Assembly (NCBI GenBank): GCA_000981625.1
Contig: LAQA01000029.1
Coordinates: 25,183-68,494 of the forward strand
Direction of reading: 5' to 3'
Length of the DNA: 43,312 nucleotides
From: Flavobacteriaceae bacterium ASP10-09a
GTDB lineage: Bacteria > Bacteroidota > Bacteroidia > Flavobacteriales > Flavobacteriaceae
The number at the start of each line of letters is the position of its first letter. Position 1 is the first letter of the stretch. The notes under the pieces were generated by a model. It had not been told where the DNA came from, did no database searches, and saw only the letters and a program-made list of their open reading frames with translations. A program made the translations under genes and the position numbers. This document shows, one piece after another, positions 34,998 to 41,611 of this stretch.

Positions 34998-35029
34998 AAA
35001 TCTCACAGGTTTTAAAACCTGTGAGATTT
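34998..35029. repeat. Perfect 32-bp palindrome just upstream of metX-thrA
   Basis: AAATCTCACAGGTTTT is followed directly by its reverse complement AAAACCTGTGAGATTT. The run of T that would make it a terminator is on the plus strand (35027-35032), where no gene reads into it; on the minus strand only three T follow. It is 12 bp before the likely GTG start, in the operon's osmC-metX gap. It may be a processing or partial attenuation hairpin, or a dispersed repeat. Confidence 0.8.
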
Positions 35030-35078
35030 TTTATGAGATGCTTATAATTCTGAAGAAGCAACTTTTAAATCTTCAAAA

Positions 35079-35528
35079 TTAGGCAACATACTGTTTTTCT
35101 ACACTAATCCCAATAGGAGTAATATTCATTAAATTATCTTTTACTGGGCATCTATCTTGAACGATCTTTAGCCATTTTACCAAAATATCTATCGGTGCGT
35201 CTGTTTCAGGAATTAGTTTTAAATCAATCTTCTTAAAACCTGCTCTTTCATTGTCAGAAGCTCCAAATAACCGATCTGGATTGATATTACCCACTACTTC
35301 AATTTTAAGCTTATCTATAGTAAAACCTAATTCTTTAGCTACAATATGTCCAACTACGTTTAAGCACCCTGCCAAGCCGGCCAAGATGTATTCAACTGGG
35401 TTTGCACCTTCATCAGTACCTCCCAATCCTTCTGGTTCATCGATAGTTAGTTGAAACTGTCTCGTTTTTGCAATAAATTTTGCAGAAGAATTACTTTCGC
35501 CTTTAACGCTAAATATTAAATCACTCAT
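35079..35528 (-). CDS. OsmC-family protein
   Basis: A 149-residue OsmC/YhfA-type protein. The two cysteines of the family are present: Cys in GLAGCLNVVGHIVAKELGF and Cys in VQDRCPVKDNL. The conserved GEGGTDEGANP-like stretch reads GLGGTDEGANPVEYILAGLAG. OsmC proteins reduce organic hydroperoxides by a thiol mechanism. Its place between metY and metX-thrA (13 bp after metY) suggests a role tied to reactive sulfur or thiol handling in methionine synthesis; that is inference. Confidence 0.88.
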   Translation of the reverse strand: MSDLIFSVKGESNSSAKFIAKTRQFQLTIDEPEGLGGTDEGANPVEYILAGLAGCLNVVGHIVAKELGFTIDKLKIEVVGNINPDRLFGASDNERAGFKKIDLKLIPETDAPIDILVKWLKIVQDRCPVKDNLMNITPIGISVEKQYVA

Positions 35529-35540
35529 AATTATTCTTTT

Positions 35541-36848
35541 TTAATGATTAAAAACTTGTTCTAAAACGACTTCATTTACCTCTTTAAAAGCGGCTTTTAA
35601 ATCTGCTTTTAAATCTTCTAAATCTTCAATCCCAACAGATAATCTAATTAAGTCTTGGTAAACGCCTGCACTTTTTTGAGCTTCTGCATTTAATTGCTGG
35701 TGAGTTGTACTCGCAGGATGGATAATTAGTGACTTTGTATCACCAATATTCGCTAATAAAGAAAATAATTTTGTGTTATCTGCGATTTTTTTTGCAGCCT
35801 CAAAACCTTTTTTGGCTCCGAAAGTTACAATTCCGCTCTGCCCATTTGGCAAATATTTATCTGCTAAAGATTTATAAGCACTACTTTCTAAACCAGGATA
35901 ATTTACCCAAGCCACTTCATCTTGCTCTTCCAACCATTTTGCCAATGCTAATGCATTTATAGAATGTTGTTTTATTCTAATTGGCAAAGTTTCTAAACCT
36001 TGAATAATATTAAATGCGTTTGTTGGACTTAATGCACCTCCAAAATCACGTAACCCTTCTAAAATTAATTTAAAAGTATACGATGCAGCTCCTAAAGTTT
36101 CATAATATTTTAAACCATGATACCCTGCAGAGGGCTCGGTAAATTCGGGAAATTTTCCGTTTGCCCAATTAAAAGTTCCAGCATCTACAATAGCGCCTCC
36201 TAAAGAAGTCCCTTGTCCGCCAATATATTTAGTAAGAGAATGAATTACAATATCTGCGCCATGTTTAATAGGGTTAAGTAAAACAGGAGTTGCAACTGTA
36301 TTATCAACAATAAAAGGAACTTCTGCTTTTTTAGCATGTGTAGAAATTGCTTCTAAGTCTAATACATCTAATTTTGGGTTTCCTAAAGATTCTACAAAAA
36401 ATGCTCTTGTATTTTTTTGCACTGCAACTTCAAAATTATCAGGATTTGAGGCATCTACAAACGTCGTTGTAATTCCGAATCTTGGTAAGGTTACACTTAA
36501 TAAATTGTAAGTTCCGCCATATAAACTGCTAGAAGCAACTATATGGTCTCCTGCTTTTAAGAGCGTTAGTAAACCTGTAGCAATTGCTGAAGTTCCGGAC
36601 GCGAAAACAACAGCTCCAATTCCGCCTTCTACAGCAGCTAAACGATCTTGTAAGATTTGATTTGTAGGATTGTTTAAACGTGTGTAGATAAAACCTAATT
36701 CTTTTAATGAAAAGAGGTTCGCAGCATGTTCTGAATTGTTGAAAACATACGATGATGTTTGGTAAATAGGAACAGCTCTTGTGCCTCCGTTTGTTGTTAC
36801 GTCATGTCCTGCATGCAACGCGTTGGTTGCTAATTTTAATGTACTCAT
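35541..36848 (-). CDS. metY: O-acetylhomoserine sulfhydrylase
   Basis: A 435-residue fold-type I PLP enzyme that joins O-acetylhomoserine with sulfide (or methanethiol) to give homocysteine (or methionine). The Schiff-base Lys207 is in [17 protein letters not shown]; other marks are [27 protein letters not shown] and VDNTVATP. Extra length and the insert around 215-260 ([20 protein letters not shown]) separate MetY from the shorter trans-sulfuration lyases. It is the first gene of the operon with osmC and metX-thrA, whose MetX module makes its substrate. A SAM-I riboswitch with terminator precedes it. Confidence 0.95.
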   Translation of the reverse strand: MSTLKLATNALHAGHDVTTNGGTRAVPIYQTSSYVFNNSEHAANLFSLKELGFIYTRLNNPTNQILQDRLAAVEGGIGAVVFASGTSAIATGLLTLLKAGDHIVASSSLYGGTYNLLSVTLPRFGITTTFVDASNPDNFEVAVQKNTRAFFVESLGNPKLDVLDLEAISTHAKKAEVPFIVDNTVATPVLLNPIKHGADIVIHSLTKYIGGQGTSLGGAIVDAGTFNWANGKFPEFTEPSAGYHGLKYYETLGAASYTFKLILEGLRDFGGALSPTNAFNIIQGLETLPIRIKQHSINALALAKWLEEQDEVAWVNYPGLESSAYKSLADKYLPNGQSGIVTFGAKKGFEAAKKIADNTKLFSLLANIGDTKSLIIHPASTTHQQLNAEAQKSAGVYQDLIRLSVGIEDLEDLKADLKAAFKEVNEVVLEQVFNH

Positions 36849-36942
36849 TTTTCTAGTTTTTTGAGTTAATAAATAATTAAACCAAAAGTCAAATCCGCCT
36901 TAAAAAAAACGTAGTAATAGAAAAATGTTAAAAAGAAAAATA

Positions 36943-36966
36943 GAATATTCCAGAACAGGAAAATTC
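36943..36966 (-). terminator. Riboswitch terminator upstream of metY
   Basis: On the minus strand GAATTTTCC and GGAATATTC pair with one mismatch around TGTTCT and are followed by TATTTTTCTTTTT. It lies 6 bp after the 3' strand of riboswitch helix P1, the usual place for a SAM-I expression platform. Confidence 0.78.
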
Positions 36967-36971
36967 TTTTT

Positions 36972-37080
36972 TGTTATCTATCCAAATAATAAATATTTAG
37001 GTAGAATGTAGCACCTTCTTTATTTCTAAAGGGTTGCTAAGGCTTCAATGGGTCTAATCCCTCCGCCTTTCTTGATAACA
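36972..37080 (-). promoter_or_regulatory. SAM-I (S-box) riboswitch controlling metY-osmC-metX/thrA
   Basis: Read on the minus strand. Helix P1 is TGTTATC (37080-37074) with GATAACA (36978-36972). The conserved core follows in order: ATCAAGAAAGGCGGAGGGA, GACCC, GAAGCCTTAGCAACCC, a P3 hairpin CTTTAGAAATAAAG, then AAGGTGCTACATTC. P4 is CCTAAATA with TATTTGG. This fits the S-box consensus, including the GGAGGGA, GCAACC and GGTGCTA boxes. Bound SAM would favour the terminator next to it and shut the operon down. Confidence 0.93.
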
Positions 37081-37109
37081 TTTCGATAAGTTATTGAACT
37101 TTGTGAGTG

Positions 37110-37142
37110 CAAATATATGCTCATAAAAATTTAATATCCAAA
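37110..37142 (-). promoter_or_regulatory. Promoter of the metY operon
   Basis: On the minus strand TTTG (37142-37139), 21 bp, TATATTTG (37117-37110). Transcription would start near 37103, about 23 bases before the SAM-I aptamer. Confidence 0.75.
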
Positions 37143-37305
37143 CAAAAAGTAATTATTTTTTTAAAAAATATGAATTTCGCATTTTATTGAACCCTGTTTT
37201 ATTTATTCTTTAAAAACATTAATTTTAAATCTCTAAAAATGATTTATTGATGATGCTATCACAAATAATTATCGTTAAAAAAGGATGCATTTTAATTTTA
37301 TAGTG

Positions 37306-37313
37306 TACTTTTG
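37306..37313 (+). promoter_or_regulatory. -7 box (TACTTTTG) of metK
   Basis: TACTTTTG matches TAnnTTTG and lies 10 bp before the SAM-II-type aptamer, so the transcript would begin almost exactly with the aptamer. No good -33 TTTG. Confidence 0.6.
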
Positions 37314-37323
37314 TAATCCAATT

Positions 37324-37415
37324 GAGAGGAAAATTTGAACTGATTGCAACCTCTTTTGTTGAAAATGTTTTATACAATAAAACAGGTTCAGTAAAACAAA
37401 ATGCTAAAGCAGTAA
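37324..37415 (+). promoter_or_regulatory. SAM-II-type riboswitch (long-loop form) upstream of metK
   Basis: P1 is GAGAGG (37324-37329) with CCTCTT (37350-37355). Its loop contains the conserved ATTGCA. A second helix TTTTGTT/AACAAAA encloses an extra hairpin TGTTTTAT-ACA-ATAAAACA. The conserved GCTAAAG is at 37403-37409. The pseudoknot typical of SAM-II can form: ACTG (37339-37342) with CAGT (37410-37413). The extra hairpin fits the 'SAM-II long loops' variant described for Bacteroidota. A protein-coding frame over this region is spurious. Confidence 0.8.
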
Positions 37416-37498
37416 TTATCTACTTCTTTAAGCGACAAAGCAATCTCTTTTCATTTTTCACATATTTCTGTTTATACGGGAACGACAATTTTAAGGAA

Positions 37499-37529
37499 GC
37501 CTCAATTATATATCGAGGAATCATTTTTT
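37499..37529 (+). terminator. Candidate expression-platform terminator upstream of metK
   Basis: CCTCAAT, loop TATAT, ATCGAGG (one A/C mismatch), then AATCATTTTTT. It lies between the SAM-II-type aptamer and the metK ATG, 20 bp before the gene. The stem is modest, so this is a candidate. Confidence 0.55.
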
Positions 37530-37548
37530 AACACAAAAGACAAATATT

Positions 37549-38805
37549 ATGTCATATCTATTTACCTCAGAAAGTGTTTCTGAAGGACATCCAGACAAAG
37601 TTGCAGATCAGATTTCTGATGCATTAATTGATAATTTTTTAGCATTCGATAAAAGTAGTAAAGTTGCTTGCGAAACCTTGGTTACAACAGGGCAAGTAAT
37701 TTTAGCAGGTGAAGTAAAATCTAAAACATATTTAGATGTTCAGCAAATTGCTAGAGACGTAATAAATAAAATTGGTTACACTAAAAGCGAGTACATGTTC
37801 GATGGTAATTCTTGTGGAGTTTTGTCTGCAATTCATGAACAATCACCGGATATAAACCAAGGTGTAGATCGAGCTAACCCAGAAGAACAAGGTGCTGGAG
37901 ATCAAGGAATGATGTTTGGTTATGCTACAGATGAAACAGAAAACTATATGCCTTTAGCGCTAGAGTTGTCTCATCGATTGTTAATTGAATTAGCTAATTT
38001 ACGAAGAGAAAACAAAGACATTAATTACTTAAGACCAGATGCAAAATCGCAGGTTACAATAGAATATTCTGATGATAATGTTCCACAAAGAATTGATGCT
38101 ATTGTAATTTCTACACAACACGATGATTTTGACAAATCTGATGACGCAATGTTAACAAAAATAAAAGAAGATATTGTAGGGATCTTAATACCAAGAGTCA
38201 CCGCAAAATTGCCTGCTAATATTCAAAAATTATTTACAGATAACATTACGTATCATATAAACCCAACAGGTGTTTTTGTAATTGGTGGTCCTCATGGGGA
38301 TACTGGTTTAACAGGAAGAAAAATTATTGTAGATACTTATGGTGGAAAAGGTGCTCATGGTGGTGGTGCTTTCTCTGGAAAAGACCCTTCTAAGGTTGAT
38401 CGATCTGGAGCCTATGCAACAAGACACATTGCTAAAAATTTAGTTGCTGCAGGATTATGTAAAGAAGTTTTAGTACAGGTTTCTTATGCAATTGGTGTTG
38501 CAAAACCAACTAGTATTAATGTTGAAACATACGGAACTGCAACCGTAAATTTAACCGACGGAGAAATCAGTAAAAAAGTAGAAGCTATTTTTGATATGCG
38601 TCCATATTTTATTGAACAGCGTTTAAAGTTAAGAACACCTATTTATTCTGAAACTGCCGCTTATGGCCATATGGGAAGAACACCAGAAATAAAAACAGTT
38701 ACGTTTTCTAACCCTATGGGAGAAACTGTTTCTGAAGAAGTTGAAACATTTACTTGGGAAAAATTAGATTACGTTGAGAAAGTAAAAGAAGCTTTTCAAC
38801 TATAA
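37549..38805 (+). CDS. metK: S-adenosylmethionine synthetase
   Basis: Makes SAM from methionine and ATP. The 418-residue protein shows [21 protein letters not shown] at the start, with HPDK binding ATP. The signature hexapeptide GAGDQG reads in [15 protein letters not shown], and the P-loop-like [16 protein letters not shown] comes later. [12 protein letters not shown] is also conserved. It is transcribed away from metY; the intergenic region holds two SAM riboswitches of different class. A terminator follows at 38828. Confidence 0.98.
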   Translation: MSYLFTSESVSEGHPDKVADQISDALIDNFLAFDKSSKVACETLVTTGQVILAGEVKSKTYLDVQQIARDVINKIGYTKSEYMFDGNSCGVLSAIHEQSPDINQGVDRANPEEQGAGDQGMMFGYATDETENYMPLALELSHRLLIELANLRRENKDINYLRPDAKSQVTIEYSDDNVPQRIDAIVISTQHDDFDKSDDAMLTKIKEDIVGILIPRVTAKLPANIQKLFTDNITYHINPTGVFVIGGPHGDTGLTGRKIIVDTYGGKGAHGGGAFSGKDPSKVDRSGAYATRHIAKNLVAAGLCKEVLVQVSYAIGVAKPTSINVETYGTATVNLTDGEISKKVEAIFDMRPYFIEQRLKLRTPIYSETAAYGHMGRTPEIKTVTFSNPMGETVSEEVETFTWEKLDYVEKVKEAFQL

Positions 38806-38827
38806 ATAAACCTCTTTCTAAATTTAA

Positions 38828-38867
38828 AAAACCCTTTAAAACTTAGTTTTACAGGGTTTTCTGTTTT
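38828..38867 (+). terminator. Terminator of metK
   Basis: AAAACCCTTTAAAAC and GTTTTACAGGGTTTT pair with one mismatch around a short loop and are followed by CTGTTTTT. It lies 23 bp after the metK stop. Confidence 0.82.
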
Positions 38868-38958
38868 TAACACATTTACACCCCTCTCTTTAACAAAAAA
38901 TTAAGATATCGTTTTTTATAGTTTCCGTAGTTTCGACAGCAATTCAAATCAAACATTT

Positions 38959-41451
38959 ATGATCACAAAAAAAATACTTTCTCAACTATTTTTAGTTGTA
39001 TTCGTTTTTGGCTTTTCTTTAGAAGCTGACGCTCAATTCTGGAAAAAGAAAAAACAAGAAATTAAGGTTACTCCAAAACCTAAACCAAAGCCTAAAAAAG
39101 GAGCAATTCAACCTTATGGAAAAGTAGTTACCAAAGACCACAAAACAGATGAAGGCTTATTTAAGGTTCATACAAAAGAGGACTCGTATCTTTTCGAAAT
39201 TCCAGATTCTCTACTAAAAAGAGAAATGTTAATGGTGACTAGAATTGCTAAAACTGCAAGTGGAATTGGTTTTGGTGGTGGAAAAACCAATACACAAGTT
39301 TTACGTTGGGAAAAGAAAAATAAGCACCTTTTGTTACGTATTGTTTCTTACAATGTAGTTGCAGACACTATTTTACCCGTTCATGAAGCAGTCGTAAACT
39401 CTAATCTAGAACCTATTTTATTTTCATTCCCAATAAAAGCGTTTAGTAAAGATTCTACTGCAACAGTAATAGATGCTACTTCTTTATTTTCTACGGATGT
39501 AAAACCATTAGGTTTACCTCAGTATTACAGAAAATTTTATAAAGCTTCAAGAATGGATAAAACACGTTCTTATATAGACAGAGTTAGTAGTTATCCCAAA
39601 AATATAGAAGTAAGACATGTAAAGACATATTTTGCAAGTAAAGCTCCTTCTAATAGCGCTTTAGGCTCTATTACTTTAGAAATGAGTAACTCTATGGTTT
39701 TATTACCTAAGGTACCCATGAAGCGTCGTTATTTTGATGAAAGAGTTGGATGGTTTGCACGTGGACAAACTGATTATGGTTTAGATGCTCAAAAAAGTAA
39801 AACCGTTACATATTTAGATAGATATAGATTAGAAGTTAAAGACGAAGACATTGCAAAATTTAAACGCGGTGAATTGGTTGAGCCTAAAAAACAAATTGTT
39901 TATTATGTAGATAGAGCTACACCAGAAGAATGGGTTCCTTATATAATTCAGGGTGTAAATGATTGGCAAGTTGCTTTTGAAGCTGCAGGATTTAAAAATG
40001 CAATTATTGCTAAAAGAGCACCAACCAAAGAAGAAGACCCAGATTATAGCCCAGAGGATGTGCGTTATTCTGTCATAAGATATTTAGCATCGCCAATTCC
40101 AAATGCAAACGGACCTCATGTAAGTGACCCAAGATCAGGAGAGATTTTAGAATCTGACATCAATTGGTATCATAATGTAATGTCTTTATTACATAACTGG
40201 TTTTTTATCCAAACTGCAGCAATCAATCCTGATGCAAGAGGAAACAACTTTAAGACAGAAACAATGGGTGAGTTAATTAAGTTTGTGTCTTCTCATGAAC
40301 TTGGCCATACTTTAGGTTTACCCCATAACATGGGGAGCTCTGCTGCGTTTCCTGTAGATTCTTTGCGTTCTGCAAGCTTTACTAAAAAATATGGAACTGC
40401 ACCTTCTATTATGGATTATGCACGTTTTAATTATGTTGCGCAACCAGAAGATAAAGGTGTTGCCTTAATGCCTAATATTGGTGTGTATGATAAATATGCG
40501 ATTTCTTGGGGATATAGACCTATTTTAGACACAGATGCTAAAGATGAAAAACCAGTTTTAGATGCTTGGATTCTAAAACATGCTGGAGATCCAATGTATC
40601 GTTTTGGACATCAACAAGCAACAGGTGTTGTCGACCCAAGTTCTCAAACAGAAGATCTAGGTGATAATGCAATGAAAGCTTCTATGTATGGTATTAAAAA
40701 TTTACAAAGGATTTTACCAAATTTAGAAGAATGGACTTCAGAAAAAGGTAAAAATTATGACAACTTATCTACTATGTATGGACAAGTTTTAAGTCAGTTT
40801 AACAGATACATGGGGCATGTTTCTGCCAATATTGGTGGTGTTTATGAAAATTATAAAACAACAGATCAAGAAGGTGCAGTCTATACACACGTAGATAAAG
40901 CTACTCAAAAAGAAGCTTTAAAATTTGTTATTGATGAGTTGTTTAAAACTCCTACATGGATGTTAGATGAAAATATTTTTAGCAAAACTGAATTTTCTGG
41001 TTCTGTAGAAAGAGTTCGTGGTTTACAAGCAAGAACTTTAAACAACATTTTAGATGCAGGAAGAATGGCTAGAATGATAGAAAACGAAACTACAAATAGT
41101 TCTAAAGCATATTCTCTTATAAGTATGATGAGCGATTTACGTAAAGGTGTTTGGAGTGAAATTTATAATGGAAGTTCTATCGATACGTATAGAAGAAATT
41201 TACAAAGAGCTCATTTAGACCGATTAGATTATTTGTTAAATACAGCAAAAAATCAAAGAGGAAGAAATGGTGGTTACTATAAAATTAGTGGAATTAATAT
41301 CAACCAATCTGATTTAAAATCTGTTGCAAGAGGCGAATTAAAGCGTTTGCAAAGAGATGTAAAAACTGCTTCTAGAAGAGGAAACACACTTACACGTTAC
41401 CACTTACAAGATGTAATAGACAGAATTGATTTAATTTTAGATCCTAAATAA
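38959..41451 (+). CDS. Large secreted zinc metalloprotease, DUF5117/DUF5118 family
   Basis: An 830-residue protein with signal peptide (FLVVFVFGFSLEADAQF). A Lys/Pro-rich linker (VTPKPKPKPKKGAIQ) follows at about residues 37-52. Next come DUF5118 and DUF5117 regions (to about residue 330). The metzincin zinc site is HELGHTLGLPH at residues 446-456 with a Met-turn at IMDYARF (Met485). The C-terminal 300 residues are a mostly helical DUF4953-like region. Such proteins are widespread in Bacteroidota, are exported, and have no settled substrate. It is followed by a perfect-palindrome terminator and is not in an operon with the next gene. Confidence 0.9.
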   Translation: MITKKILSQLFLVVFVFGFSLEADAQFWKKKKQEIKVTPKPKPKPKKGAIQPYGKVVTKDHKTDEGLFKVHTKEDSYLFEIPDSLLKREMLMVTRIAKTASGIGFGGGKTNTQVLRWEKKNKHLLLRIVSYNVVADTILPVHEAVVNSNLEPILFSFPIKAFSKDSTATVIDATSLFSTDVKPLGLPQYYRKFYKASRMDKTRSYIDRVSSYPKNIEVRHVKTYFASKAPSNSALGSITLEMSNSMVLLPKVPMKRRYFDERVGWFARGQTDYGLDAQKSKTVTYLDRYRLEVKDEDIAKFKRGELVEPKKQIVYYVDRATPEEWVPYIIQGVNDWQVAFEAAGFKNAIIAKRAPTKEEDPDYSPEDVRYSVIRYLASPIPNANGPHVSDPRSGEILESDINWYHNVMSLLHNWFFIQTAAINPDARGNNFKTETMGELIKFVSSHELGHTLGLPHNMGSSAAFPVDSLRSASFTKKYGTAPSIMDYARFNYVAQPEDKGVALMPNIGVYDKYAISWGYRPILDTDAKDEKPVLDAWILKHAGDPMYRFGHQQATGVVDPSSQTEDLGDNAMKASMYGIKNLQRILPNLEEWTSEKGKNYDNLSTMYGQVLSQFNRYMGHVSANIGGVYENYKTTDQEGAVYTHVDKATQKEALKFVIDELFKTPTWMLDENIFSKTEFSGSVERVRGLQARTLNNILDAGRMARMIENETTNSSKAYSLISMMSDLRKGVWSEIYNGSSIDTYRRNLQRAHLDRLDYLLNTAKNQRGRNGGYYKISGININQSDLKSVARGELKRLQRDVKTASRRGNTLTRYHLQDVIDRIDLILDPK

Positions 41452-41478
41452 GCTAAGATATTCTTTTTATAAAATGAT

Positions 41479-41504
41479 AGAACCTCGCAAATTTGCGAGG
41501 TTCT
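41479..41504 (+). terminator. Terminator after the DUF5117 protease
   Basis: AGAACCTCGCAAA and TTTGCGAGGTTCT form a perfect 26-bp palindrome followed by GTTTTA, 27 bp after the stop codon. Confidence 0.78.
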
Positions 41505-41611
41505 GTTTTATCCAATAATTTGATTTGTTTCTGAATTTTTAAAATACTAATTTCGTTATCCTCTGATATAGCTAATTAAAACTAGCAACAGTTGTAACTT
41601 AAAATAATCGT

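Noticed and set aside
34986-35006. GTG at 35006 as the start of metX-thrA
   Set aside because: It lies inside a perfect palindrome and adds seven residues not expected for the family; GTG at 34985 is preferred, though this is not proven.
37322-37531. 69-codon plus-strand frame before metK
   Set aside because: It lies exactly over the SAM-II-type aptamer and its platform; the pairing and conserved boxes explain the sequence, and the peptide has no recognisable domain.
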